Part shown: piece by piece, positions 46,701 to 55,181 of the stretch
Layout: every line of letters starts with the position of its first letter
Numbering within the stretch: the stretch's first letter is position 1
The notes under the pieces: model-generated
What the model saw: the letters and a program-made list of their open reading frames with translations, nothing else
The model's database searches: none
Told to the model about the DNA's origin: nothing
DNA from: Microcoleus asticus IPMA8
Lineage (GTDB): Bacteria; Cyanobacteriota; Cyanobacteriia; Cyanobacteriales; Microcoleaceae
NCBI RefSeq assembly: GCF_013179805.1
Contig: NZ_SRRZ01000032.1
Location: forward strand, 1 to 58,197
DNA: 58,197 bases
Direction of reading: 5' to 3'
Program-made: the position numbers and the translations under genes

Positions 46701-46823
46701 CTCACATCTTGCACCATTCTCAAGAATAGGCAAGATGCCTGTTCCACAAGGAAATTCACTCTTTGTGGAACAGGCATCTTGCCTGTTCATAAAAAGCTTA
46801 TTGAGAATGGTGCAACATCTCAG
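46701..46823 (+). mobile_element. Second copy of the miniature palindromic element
   Basis: Perfect 15-bp terminal inverted repeats (46709-46723 TTGCACCATTCTCAA and 46801-46815 complement) enclose a perfect 22-bp stem, 46728-46749 with 46763-46784. It shares sequence with the mntC insertion. No transposase; a non-autonomous element or REP-like palindrome. Confidence 0.75.
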
Positions 46824-46879
46824 ATCGAACCGGGTTGCTTTGGTTGTTAGTCATTAGTTAACTGTGATTTGATAATTTT

Positions 46880-47776
46880 ATGATCCAAACCTTAATTGAG
46901 CCGTTGCAGTACGGATTCATGCAGCGATCGCTCGTAATTGCCATTCTTGTCGGCATCGTCTGCGCGATCGTCGGCAGCTACCTAATGGTACAGCGGTTGG
47001 CTTTGCTCGGAGACGCCATCAGCCACTCGGTTTTGCCCGGATTGGCGATCGCATTTATCCTCGGAGCAAATATCTTTATCGGCGCCTTCATTGCCGGAGT
47101 GTTGAGTACAGTAATCATAGCTTGGATCAAAGCTCGATCGACAATCAAAGAAGACGCGGCAATGGGCATCGTATTTTCCGCATTCTTCGCCCTCGGCATC
47201 ACCCTAATTACGATCGTCCAAAAAGATAACAAAATCGACCTCAACCACTTTCTTTTCGGCAACATCCTGGGAGTTACTGCCGAAGATGCGATCGACACAG
47301 CCGTCATTGTCGCCGTAGTCTTAGTAGTTGTAGTATTGTTTTACAAAGAACTGCTATTTTACACATTCGATCCATTAGGAGCACAAGCAACAGGTTTGCC
47401 AGTAAACCTGCTCAACTTCGGACTGATGGTACTCATCGCCCTCACAATAGTTGCCAGCCTCAAAGCTGTTGGCGTAGTGCTAGTTTTGTCCCTATTAATT
47501 ACACCCGCAAGTACCGCATATCTCCTAGTCACTCGCCTGCACCAAGTAATGATTTTAGGCGCAATAATCGGAGTTATTTCCAGCATTAGCGGAATGTATC
47601 TCAGCTACTTTTATAACTTACCATCTGGGCCCGCAATCGTTTTAGTTGCATCGGGATTATTTGTGCTATCATTGCTGTTCAGTCCCACTCAAGGAATCCT
47701 CACCCAGCCGCGCACACACTCCGGCCAAATTCCTCCAATATGGCGAGAATTAAAAAATTTAACCAAAGGCCGATAG
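46880..47776 (+). CDS. mntB: Metal ABC transporter permease
   Basis: The membrane subunit of the Mn/Zn importer, 298 residues, with about eight hydrophobic helices. It opens MIQTLIEPLQYGFMQRSLVIAILVGIVCAIVGSYLMVQRLALLGDAISHSVLPG, where the DAISHSVLPG block is the family signature. The next repeated signatures are LFGNILGVTAED and LLITPASTAYLLVTRLHQVM. The C terminus is basic and cytoplasmic. It is downstream of mntA, but the 400-bp gap makes a single mRNA less certain. Confidence 0.94.
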   Translation: MIQTLIEPLQYGFMQRSLVIAILVGIVCAIVGSYLMVQRLALLGDAISHSVLPGLAIAFILGANIFIGAFIAGVLSTVIIAWIKARSTIKEDAAMGIVFSAFFALGITLITIVQKDNKIDLNHFLFGNILGVTAEDAIDTAVIVAVVLVVVVLFYKELLFYTFDPLGAQATGLPVNLLNFGLMVLIALTIVASLKAVGVVLVLSLLITPASTAYLLVTRLHQVMILGAIIGVISSISGMYLSYFYNLPSGPAIVLVASGLFVLSLLFSPTQGILTQPRTHSGQIPPIWRELKNLTKGR

Positions 47777-48065
47777 CAAGTAAGTTTGTAGTAACGCTTC
47801 AGCGCCGCCCCTCCCATTGTTAATAAGAATCTTCGTTAATCTCCGTGGATGTGCGGTTCAAAAAAGCCTCTCGAATTAATCCGCGTAACTGCGAAGCGGC
47901 GACACCATCTCGATTTTGTAAAAAGGGTTTTTTTTAGGAGTGCCAGAAAGCAAGAATGGGATGATACCGAATCGGGCGATCGCAACTGCGAACTATTGCT
48001 CAAAAAAACTGTACAATAACAAAAGTTAAATTTTCACGCAAACAGATCTACTAAGTTAAAAAAAC
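47777..48065. other. Spacer before bcp
   Basis: No gene. It contains T/A runs, a GGGCGATCGCA HIP1 site and TACAAT at 48012-48017, a possible -10. Confidence 0.4.
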
Positions 48066-48524
48066 ATGACAGTTAAAGTAGGAGACACCGCCCCCGATTT
48101 TACCTTACCATCTCAAACTGGCACATCAGTCAGCCTCAAAGATTTTAAAGGTAAAAAAAACGTCATAGTCTACTTTTACCCCAAAGACAACTCACCCGGA
48201 TGCACAACCCAAGCTTGCGCTTTTCGAGATAGTTACGAAGTCTTCAAAGACGCAGGTGCAGAAGTAATAGGAATTAGCGAAGATTCGCCACAATCGCACC
48301 AGGAATTTGCCACCAAATATCGGCTACCATTTACACTGCTGAGCGATAGTGGCAACAAAGTGCGGCAATTATACGGAGTTCCAGCTACACTGTGGATTAT
48401 GCCGGGTAGAGTAACTTATGTCATTGACCAAGAAGGCGTTGTCAAGCATATTTTTGACTCGATGTTAGACTTCAAAGCACACGTTGCAGAAGCACTCAAA
48501 ACTTTAGAAACCATCAAAAGTTAG
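48066..48524 (+). CDS. bcp: Peroxiredoxin Q / BCP
   Basis: A thioredoxin-dependent peroxidase that reduces hydroperoxides. The 152 residues carry the peroxidatic Cys46 and the resolving Cys51 (SPGCTTQACAFRD), the Prx-Q spacing of five. The PDFTLPSQTG start and VYFYPKD strand match the family. No signal peptide is seen. It is a single gene between spacers and may contribute to oxidant defence alongside the GST. Confidence 0.95.
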   Translation: MTVKVGDTAPDFTLPSQTGTSVSLKDFKGKKNVIVYFYPKDNSPGCTTQACAFRDSYEVFKDAGAEVIGISEDSPQSHQEFATKYRLPFTLLSDSGNKVRQLYGVPATLWIMPGRVTYVIDQEGVVKHIFDSMLDFKAHVAEALKTLETIKS

Positions 48525-48647
48525 ATGGATTTGCTTAAATATATTGTTTGTAGTGAGGACGAAAGTCCTCATTGTCTAAACAACCAAGAAAAAACTAAAT
48601 TCGTGACTGCGAAGTAACGGTTTGTAGTGAAAACGGGAGCTCTTAGA

Positions 48648-49286
48648 CTATAGATTTTCCCGTACCCAATTTTTAAAAGCTTGAATAGCGCGGGTTCTGC
48701 CAGAAACTTGACTCTGCTGGGTGTACTGATTCACCAGTTCGACAATCGGGATATTGGGGAAAGTGGGACTCATATCAGACTCAATATATTGTTCGGCTTG
48801 CAAGACGTTGATTTTTAGCCCTCGCCGTGCGTATCGCCAAAGTTCCGGTACTCGTAGAATTTGATAATTATCCAACTGCGTGCGAGAGGTGAGATCAATT
48901 TCTATAGCTAAATCTGGGGGCGGATCGATACTCATATCGAGGCGATTTTTACCGATAACGGCTGCTTGATTTTGAATGTAAAAACAGGTATCCGGTTCGA
49001 CAGCCTGACTCATGCGTTCATTTTTCAACGTTGTCGAACCCAACGACTCAAATGCTATTTGTCGTACTTCCAACAAAATTTTTACCATGTCGCCAATAAT
49101 TTCCTTGGCTTTTTCATGTTCGGGCAGAGGAACCATAATTTCTAACCGTCCGTTACTATAGGAAAGTCGGGAAGCACGACGTTCTCCTAATTCCGCCAAA
49201 ATACTTTCAAATTGTTGCCAGTTCACATCTTCAACCAGTAATTGCTGACCCGGTTGAATCTTCAATTGTCTTAACTCCAATAGCAT
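48648..49286 (-). CDS. Uma2 family endonuclease-like protein
   Basis: A 212-residue DUF820/Uma2 member. The conserved block is RLEIMVPLPEHEKAKEIIGDMVKILLE, then EPDTCFYIQN and PPPDLAIEIDLTSRTQLDNYQILRVPELWRYARRGLKI, which carries the second acidic motif (EIDLTS). The opening differs from the first Uma2 (36441), so they are not a recent duplication. Strand and position give no partner. Its activity and role are uncertain. Confidence 0.88.
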   Translation of the reverse strand: MLLELRQLKIQPGQQLLVEDVNWQQFESILAELGERRASRLSYSNGRLEIMVPLPEHEKAKEIIGDMVKILLEVRQIAFESLGSTTLKNERMSQAVEPDTCFYIQNQAAVIGKNRLDMSIDPPPDLAIEIDLTSRTQLDNYQILRVPELWRYARRGLKINVLQAEQYIESDMSPTFPNIPIVELVNQYTQQSQVSGRTRAIQAFKNWVRENL

Positions 49287-49358
49287 AATTGTTCATCCAT
49301 TTTCTCTAGGAAATATCAGCAACGTCCTTACTACGAACCATTATCTAAAAAAACTAAG

Positions 49359-49415
49359 AAAGGACTAAAGTCCTTACTACGAACCAGGAGTTTGTAGTGC
49401 GGGCTTTAGTCCTTT
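49359..49415 (-). terminator. Hairpin element after hpf
   Basis: A perfect 12-bp repeat (AAAGGACTAAAG at 49359-49370 and complement 49404-49415) with an inner ACTACGAA/GTAGT pairing and a T run. It follows the leftward hpf gene, so it likely acts as its terminator. Partial copies of the TCCTTACTACGAAC half occur at 49325-49340. Confidence 0.7.
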
Positions 49416-49461
49416 TTTGCTAACGGGTTGCAGCCATTAACAATTAGCACTCAGCAATTAT

Positions 49462-50115
49462 CTAGCTTTTCGCAACACTCGATTTTTCAGATGTAGCGCT
49501 TTCGGCAGTTTTGCCATTTTTGCTATTACCGTTACCGTTGCTGTGGCGCGGTTGGATAACTCCATAGCCACCGTGACTCTTTCGTTCGTAGAGTACGTTA
49601 ATTTCGCCTGTTTCCGCATTACGGAACATATAGAAATCGTGATCGATAATCTGCAATTGTTCCAAAGCTTCTTGCACAGTCATTGGAGGCATAGCAAAAT
49701 ACTTAGTCCGCACCACCTCAGCAGGAAGTTCGGGAGTTCGATCGCCAATCAGATCCGCTACTACAGGATGTTCATCAACTACCGTAACCGTTTTGGGACT
49801 ACTCTGGGTCTTATTGTCGTGGCGTTTTTCCTTAAATTTCCGCAGTTGACGAGCTATCTTGTCGGCAACCAAATCGATGCTGGCATACAGGCTTTCCGTG
49901 CTTTCCTCAGCCCGAATCACGCTGCCGTTAGCATAAATAGTTACCTCAGCAGTCTGCTTAGGATTGATCCTGGGGTTACGAGCCACCGATAGATGTATGT
50001 CCACTTCAGTAGTCAAAGTTTGAAAATGGCTAACTGCCTTTTCAACCTTTTGATTGACGTACTCGCGAATCGCATCGGTGATTTCTATATTCTTACCCTG
50101 GATAACAAGCTTCAT
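49462..50115 (-). CDS. hpf: Ribosome hibernation promoting factor, long form (LrtA)
   Basis: Binds the 30S A/P-site region and promotes 100S ribosome dimers in the dark or stress. The 217 residues have the N-terminal HPF domain about 1-100 (MKLVIQGKNIEITDAIREYVNQKVEK) and the C-terminal dimerisation domain about 130-190 (VRTKYFAMPPMTVQEALEQLQIIDHDFYMFRNAETGEINVLYERKSHGGYGVIQP). In cyanobacteria this is LrtA, light-repressed. The start has AGGGAG 8 bases upstream. The 3' tail is Ser/Asn rich. Confidence 0.95.
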   Translation of the reverse strand: MKLVIQGKNIEITDAIREYVNQKVEKAVSHFQTLTTEVDIHLSVARNPRINPKQTAEVTIYANGSVIRAEESTESLYASIDLVADKIARQLRKFKEKRHDNKTQSSPKTVTVVDEHPVVADLIGDRTPELPAEVVRTKYFAMPPMTVQEALEQLQIIDHDFYMFRNAETGEINVLYERKSHGGYGVIQPRHSNGNGNSKNGKTAESATSEKSSVAKS

Positions 50116-50266
50116 AGAGCTCCCTCCCTTCTGTAACGTGGGTATAGTTTATACAATAGCACTATGTATTCTAGAAAACACTTATCTTCCAAATCTTTTT
50201 TTATATGTTGACAATTCTTGATTTAAACTGCGCCAATATTCCGTAAAAACACTATTGATTTTTTGC

Positions 50267-50947
50267 ATGATTTCTCCTCTCATCCCTCAACAGTTAAATG
50301 CACAACCCTGCTTGCTCCTAAATTGGGGACAAGTACCCTACTCCCAAGCTTGGGAAATCCAGCAAAAACTCGTGCAAGAACGCCGCGACAAACCAGATTT
50401 GCCAGATGTCCTGATTTTGCTGGAACATCCGCCGGTTTACACTTTGGGACTGGGAGCCAAGCTGGAATTTCTGAAATTTGACCCAAGTCAAACTGGGCCG
50501 GAACTGCACCGAGTTGAGCGGGGCGGCGAGGTGACTTACCACTGTCCGGGTCAATTGGTGGGGTATCCGATTTTAAATTTGCGCCGTCACCAACAAGATT
50601 TGCACTGGTATTTGCGGCAGTTGGAGGAAGTGCTGCTGAGGGTGCTGGAAGTTTGCGGGTTGAAGGGTTCGCGGGTTCCCGGTATGACTGGAGTTTGGGT
50701 CGATGGGTGCAAAGTAGGGGCGATCGGCATTAAAGTCAGCCGCTGGATTACGATGCACGGTTTTGCTTTAAATGTTTGTCCGGATCTCGCCGGTTTTGGG
50801 CAAATTGTACCTTGCGGGATTCCCGATCGACCAGTTGGGAGTTTAGAGCAGTTTATCCCCGGAATTGAGGTCGATCGAGTTAGGGCGATCGTGGCGGCTG
50901 AATTTGCAGAAGTTTTTGGAGTGGAAATAGTGCGATCGAATGTGTAG
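50267..50947 (+). CDS. lipB: Octanoyltransferase LipB
   Basis: Transfers octanoate from acyl carrier protein to lipoyl domains, the first step of lipoic-acid synthesis. The protein of 226 residues has HPPVYTLGLGAK, RGGEVTYHCPGQLVGYPI with the substrate loop, KVGAIGIKVSRWITMHGFALNV with the catalytic Lys, and the nucleophile Cys in IVPCGI. I choose the ATG 50267 because the upstream TTG (50255) is weaker and adds four residues only. lipA is not adjacent. Confidence 0.95.
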   Translation: MISPLIPQQLNAQPCLLLNWGQVPYSQAWEIQQKLVQERRDKPDLPDVLILLEHPPVYTLGLGAKLEFLKFDPSQTGPELHRVERGGEVTYHCPGQLVGYPILNLRRHQQDLHWYLRQLEEVLLRVLEVCGLKGSRVPGMTGVWVDGCKVGAIGIKVSRWITMHGFALNVCPDLAGFGQIVPCGIPDRPVGSLEQFIPGIEVDRVRAIVAAEFAEVFGVEIVRSNV

Positions 50948-51009
50948 TGTGCGTTCCCCATCGCAGGTGAAGTAATGCGGATTTTAACCCGTTACTGGAA
51001 ATAATAATT

Positions 51010-51056
51010 TTTCAGGGCGATCGCCCTTTCTTGAGTGAAGTGCGATCGCCCTGAAA
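51010..51056. terminator. HIP1-containing hairpin after lipB
   Basis: A perfect 15-bp inverted repeat (51010-51024 and 51042-51056) with a GCGATCGC octamer in each arm and T/A tails. Probably terminates lipB. Confidence 0.65.
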
Positions 51057-51223
51057 TTATCAAAAACATCAGCCTTAATTCTCCACCCAATCACTTAAAA
51101 ACTCCAGACTAAGGATGCTAAATATCGAATCGAATTAACGCGGCCGTGTTTGCGAGACTTGGGGGTATTATAGAGATAATTTTAACGGTCTGTACTTACT
51201 GACTCAAGAATTGAGAGAATTGG

Positions 51224-51268
51224 TGGTATAATTCGCGGTTGCGGGCTTCTCTAACCTTAGAGAGAAGC
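51224..51268 (+). promoter_or_regulatory. Extended -10 promoter and 5' hairpin
   Basis: TGGTATAAT at 51224-51232 (TGn plus perfect TATAAT). A GCTTCTCT/AGAGAAGC hairpin at 51245-51268 falls just inside the expected transcript of the next gene. No good -35 is seen. Confidence 0.4.
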
Positions 51269-51367
51269 AAGACAGATGCAGAAATACGTCCTCAGAGTTT
51301 TGCGATCGCCCCTAGCGTCAGGTACGATTCTTGTTAATCATTGCGCTCCGCTCAAGAGAAAAAATTT

Positions 51368-51715
51368 ATGTCAGATATGTCCGGTCAAGACCCCTCGGAA
51401 ATTAAAATGGCGACGGTTGATGAAGAAGAAAAAGGCGCAACGTTTAGCGGTACGGTCATCCTTGCTATCGATGTCGAGGGTGCTGGGGAAGTCCTTTTCT
51501 TCAGAGACTTTTTGATTGAAGATTATAAAGGCGAACTTACCGCTTATCTGGCAACAGATGGCAATATAACGAAAAGCATTGATTTAGGCGAACTTAAGCA
51601 TAAGAGCAGCAGCTTTAAGCTGCCAATTCCGCTGGGGACGGATACATCACCCTACAATACAGTCGTGCTGCGCGACGAAAAAAGCAAGAAAAAAATTGTG
51701 ACGATCGAGCTGTAA
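51368..51715 (+). CDS. Small beta-rich protein, DM13-like
   Basis: A 115-residue frame starting at ATG 51368, 13 bases after an AAGAGA tract. The layout (GTVILAIDVEGAGEVLFFRDFLIEDYKGELTAYLATDG... IDLGELKHKSSSFKLPIPLGTDTSPYNTVVL) resembles the DM13 domain: strand, FxDF, a DL/EL-x-AYL strand, LGxLK, and a Pro turn. DM13 proteins usually have a signal peptide and a Cys, and neither is present, so the match is weak. Function unknown. Confidence 0.6.
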   Translation: MSDMSGQDPSEIKMATVDEEEKGATFSGTVILAIDVEGAGEVLFFRDFLIEDYKGELTAYLATDGNITKSIDLGELKHKSSSFKLPIPLGTDTSPYNTVVLRDEKSKKKIVTIEL

Positions 51716-51813
51716 AATTTGCAATTTAGCTCGTAGTTGAGCCAAATTCGTTAGCGCAGCCCTCGAAGAGGATCGCCCTTTTTTTTCCTCAAGTGCGATC
51801 GCTCTTAAATTAA

Positions 51814-51859
51814 GGTGCGTCACTTTCGATCTAACAGTCCAGTTGTAAAGTGATGCACC
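51814..51859. terminator. GGTGCGTCA hairpin between convergent genes
   Basis: GGTGCGTCACTTT (51814-51826) pairs with 51847-51859, one mismatch, followed by a T-rich tail. It lies 8 bases from the ssb stop and serves both convergent genes. Member of the GGTGCG spacer family. Confidence 0.65.
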
Positions 51860-51866
51860 CTAATTT

Positions 51867-52424
51867 TTAAAACGGAATCGGATCGTAGTCGGGATTGTCA
51901 GCTTCGTTAGACGAACCCGACTGGCGATCGGACTCAGAATTTGACGGCTGATGCGAGTTCCAATCCGAACTAGACGTGCGGTTAGCGCCACCTGGAGCGC
52001 TGTTAGGACTGCGGCCTCGCGAACTCATAGGAACTACGTTGCTCGGCACATTAGCAGGCGCGCTGTCGCGAATTTGAGCCGGTTCGGGGGCGGTTCTACT
52101 TGGGGGAGCAGCAGTCATTGCATCGGCGCCGACACTGTAAATCCTTTGAGCTGTCAGTTCAGCGCGCTTTTCTTTAATACCGTCTCTTTCGATCGTATTC
52201 ATGCTCAGCCGTCCCTCAATAATCACGCGATCGCCCTCGTGGTATTTCTCGTGAATTTCTTGAGCAAAATTTCCCCATCCTATCACTTTCAAATGTTCTG
52301 GCGGATCTTCCGGTTTTGGGCCTGGAAACTGCACCAGCATCTCAGCGATTTGAAGTTGATTGTCAGGAGTATAACGGAGTTGCGGTTGTTGAATTATTTC
52401 CGCCATCAAAATGCAGCTATTCAT
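51867..52424 (-). CDS. ssb: Single-stranded DNA-binding protein paralogue
   Basis: An OB-fold protein (about residues 8-110: MAEIIQQPQLRYTPDNQLQIAEMLVQF... GWGNFAQEIHEKYHEGDRVIIEGRLSMNTIERDG). A disordered Ser/Pro-rich linker follows and the acidic tip is DYDPIPF, the SSB interaction tail. At 185 residues it fits the cyanobacterial SSB length. The OB domain is more diverged than housekeeping SSB. A possible internal start is at residue 7 (MAEII). Binds ssDNA and recruits repair proteins. Confidence 0.88.
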   Translation of the reverse strand: MNSCILMAEIIQQPQLRYTPDNQLQIAEMLVQFPGPKPEDPPEHLKVIGWGNFAQEIHEKYHEGDRVIIEGRLSMNTIERDGIKEKRAELTAQRIYSVGADAMTAAPPSRTAPEPAQIRDSAPANVPSNVVPMSSRGRSPNSAPGGANRTSSSDWNSHQPSNSESDRQSGSSNEADNPDYDPIPF

Positions 52425-52637
52425 CTGTTATCTGTGCGTAATTGGGAATTGGATAAAGAAGGAAGAGAGAAGAAGGGAGAAAGAAGAAGGAAGAAATAGC
52501 TATTCGTGTACCGATGACTTGCGTGTCTTGCTTGTGGTAGTTGCAAATTGGTAATTGCAAATTGGTAATTACTGATTTTTTGGCGCTCTTCGCTATTAGT
52601 TGTCACCGATTACCGATTACCGATTTGCAAATACCAA
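52425..52637. other. Low-complexity spacer with GATTACC/TACCGATT repeats
   Basis: Imperfect repeats of a TTACCGATT-like unit in the 200-base gap between the two minus-strand genes. No gene is seen. Confidence 0.5.
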
Positions 52638-55181
52638 TTATCCGTTACCAAATTTATCTTGGCGAACCGCCGCCTCAGCTTGACTGACAAAATCGTGAAC
52701 GAGGGCGCGGTACTCCTTCAAAGTTTCAGATACCCAATCTCGATCCTCGCTGTTGGCGAAGATATGAACGGTCGGTTCACTAGCATCGGGCAAAACTAAT
52801 ACCCAATTGTCGTCGCTGTAGTTAAAAATCTTCACTCCATCTACTAATTCTAAACGATCGGGCGAATGAGTTTCTACTAAATGCCGCATCAGCGAACCCT
52901 TGACCGTCCAAGGACAGCGGACGCTGTAACTGCGGTGGGTGACGCGGGGAAGTTCGGCCTTGATCTGTCCGAGCGATCGCTCCTGAATCGTCATCATTTC
53001 TATCACTTTAGCAATGCAGAACATTCCGTCAAATCCGGGATGCAATTGCGGGAAAATAAAACCCATAAGACCGCTGCCGCCCAAAACCACATTCGGGTTC
53101 CTGTTAGCGGCTTCCATCAAAGCAGTTGGGTTCGCCTTCGTGCGGATTACCTTGCTTTGATAGCGGCGGGCGATCGCCTCCACCGCAGAAGAGGCATTCA
53201 CCGGCACTACTACTGTACCTTTGGGTTCAGAAGTCAGCATCAAATTTACCATCAACGCCGTCAGCATTTCCCCGCGAATGGCTATCCCAGACTCATCTAC
53301 CAAAATGAGCTGTTCGCCGTTAGCCGACACCTGCACTCCAAAATTAGCGCTGAGTGCTTTCACCACCCGGCCGAGTTGGTCGAGCAAATATTCCCGTTCG
53401 CCGTTGCTCAGAGAAGTCTGCTTGAGACTCGCATTGAGCACCACCGCATCGCAGCCGAACTTAGCAAGCATTTGCGGCAGAATTGCTCCGGAAACTGCGT
53501 AAACGTAATCGATTACCACCTTAGTATTGCTGTAGCGTATTGCCTCAACATTCATCTGCCGCTCAAAAATGCGGTTGTAAACGTCGAGAGCTTGGTTAAA
53601 GTACGACATCTCTCCAATTTCGGGAATTAGAGCCCGCCGCAAATCTTCCTTAAAATAAGCGCCCTCGATTTTTTTCTCAGCAGCTTTAGTAATATTGATG
53701 CCTTTGATATCGAAGAATTCAATTAAAATGTGGTCGGATCGATCGGGCGAAATGCGAACGTGAATGCCGCCAGCAACCGATAGCGTAGACGAAACCGTGC
53801 GCGCGATCGGAATTGCCGTCGATTCCAAATTGACCACATTAATTCCTACCGACATCAAACCTGCGATCAAAGACCTCGAAACCATCCGCGAAATGCTCCG
53901 CTGGTCGCGAGATACCGATACCGAAGTCCCGGGTTTCAAAGTCGAGCCGTAAGCTGCGCCCAATTTCACCGCGAATTCCGGGGTAATATCCACATTTGCC
54001 AGCCCTTGAACGCCGCGCTGACCGAACAAATTCCGCTTAGCTTGTTCTCCCCAAATTAAATTTTGATTTAACAGAGCGCCGGATTCAATATTTTTGCTCG
54101 GCCAGATGCGCACGCTTGGCCCCACTTGCGCTTCTTCTCCCACAATCGACATAGAACCGACGATCGCACCTTCCAATACATGAGCGCGCCTGTCTACGCG
54201 GGTGCTCCGGCAAATCACGCAGGCCCTAAGGTGAGCGTCTTCGCCGACAATTGCTCCGTTCCAGACGATGGGACGTTTGAGGTTTGCATCGGCGCCGACT
54301 GTCACGTTATCTCCGATCACCGTACCGGCATCGATTTTAACTCGGGCTCCAATCCGACAATTGCTGCCGATCATCGCCGGTGCTTCGACGATCGCGCTAT
54401 CGTCAATAAAAGTATTCTGACCGACCCAAACTCCCGCTCGAACTTGGTTGTAGTAAGTCAAATCCAGTTTGACCTTTCCCCGCAGCGCGTCGTACTGAGC
54501 TTCCCGGTAAACATCAAGCTGGCCGACATCGCACCAGTAACCCTCGGCGATGTAACCGTACATCGGCTCGTTTTTTTCCAGCAGCAAGGGAAACAAGTCT
54601 TTCGAGAAGTCGCACTCTTTATTTGCAGGCAGGTAGTCCAATACTTCCGGTTCTAAAATGTAGGTGCCGGTATTGACGGTATCGGAAAAAATTTCACTGC
54701 TAGAAGGCTTTTCCAGAAAGCGGTTGATGCGGTAATTTTCCTCGGTAATCACGACCCCGAATTCCATCGGATTGGGAACGCGAGTTAAAATTAACGTGGC
54801 TTTTGATTGCTTGCTGCGGTGAAATTCGATCGCTTCCGTTAAGTCGAAGTCTGTGATGCTGTCACCACTGATGACCAGAAAAGTTCGATCGAGCAATTCA
54901 GCAATATTTTTGACGCAACCAGCCGTACCCAGCGGTTGGTCTTCCTCCACAGCGTAAGTCATTTGAACGCCAAACTCTGCCCCGTCAGTAAAATATTCGC
55001 GCATGACATCGGGAAGGTAGTGCAGCGTAGCAATAATTTCCGTAATCTGATGCCTTTTTAGCAAATTGATAATGTGTTCTGCGATCGGGCGATTGAGAAT
55101 CGGCACCATCGGTTTGGGCAAATCGCACGTCAGGGGTCTGAGCCTCGTTCCCGACCCCCCAGCCATCAGCACTGCACGCAT
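52638..55181 (-). CDS. Mannose-1-phosphate guanylyltransferase / phosphomannomutase-like fusion protein
   Basis: 847 residues. The N-terminal nucleotidyltransferase (1-230: MRAVLMAGGSGTRLRPLTCDLPKPMVPILNRP) is followed by a hexapeptide left-handed beta-helix (about 250-370), then a phosphohexomutase-like module (about 385-790). It supplies GDP-mannose or a related sugar nucleotide for surface polymers. The start at ATG 55181 has an ideal AAGGAGG; an ATG at 55217 is upstream. In the mutase part the phosphoserine loop (TASHNP in active enzymes) reads VRISPDRSD, so mutase activity is doubtful. The gene stands alone. Confidence 0.92.
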   Translation of the reverse strand: MRAVLMAGGSGTRLRPLTCDLPKPMVPILNRPIAEHIINLLKRHQITEIIATLHYLPDVMREYFTDGAEFGVQMTYAVEEDQPLGTAGCVKNIAELLDRTFLVISGDSITDFDLTEAIEFHRSKQSKATLILTRVPNPMEFGVVITEENYRINRFLEKPSSSEIFSDTVNTGTYILEPEVLDYLPANKECDFSKDLFPLLLEKNEPMYGYIAEGYWCDVGQLDVYREAQYDALRGKVKLDLTYYNQVRAGVWVGQNTFIDDSAIVEAPAMIGSNCRIGARVKIDAGTVIGDNVTVGADANLKRPIVWNGAIVGEDAHLRACVICRSTRVDRRAHVLEGAIVGSMSIVGEEAQVGPSVRIWPSKNIESGALLNQNLIWGEQAKRNLFGQRGVQGLANVDITPEFAVKLGAAYGSTLKPGTSVSVSRDQRSISRMVSRSLIAGLMSVGINVVNLESTAIPIARTVSSTLSVAGGIHVRISPDRSDHILIEFFDIKGINITKAAEKKIEGAYFKEDLRRALIPEIGEMSYFNQALDVYNRIFERQMNVEAIRYSNTKVVIDYVYAVSGAILPQMLAKFGCDAVVLNASLKQTSLSNGEREYLLDQLGRVVKALSANFGVQVSANGEQLILVDESGIAIRGEMLTALMVNLMLTSEPKGTVVVPVNASSAVEAIARRYQSKVIRTKANPTALMEAANRNPNVVLGGSGLMGFIFPQLHPGFDGMFCIAKVIEMMTIQERSLGQIKAELPRVTHRSYSVRCPWTVKGSLMRHLVETHSPDRLELVDGVKIFNYSDDNWVLVLPDASEPTVHIFANSEDRDWVSETLKEYRALVHDFVSQAEAAVRQDKFGNG

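Larger units (their letters stand above)
50948..51367. other. Spacer after lipB
   Basis: No gene of its own. It holds a HIP1-bearing hairpin (51010-51056), an extended -10 box and a small 5' hairpin (51245-51268), then the start of the DM13-like gene at 51368. Confidence 0.5.

Noticed and set aside
46573..46857. Plus-strand frame of 94 codons with a hydrophobic start
   Set aside because: It runs through the palindromic repeat copy at 46701-46823 and has no RBS; its later residues are repeat-encoded.
50160..50240. TTGACA as a lipB promoter
   Set aside because: The TTGACA at 50208 has no correctly spaced -10 box, so it was not listed.
51276..51515. 79-codon plus-strand frame overlapping the DM13-like gene
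   Set aside because: Lower coding quality and Lys/Arg-biased; the 51368 frame has a better start and fold pattern.
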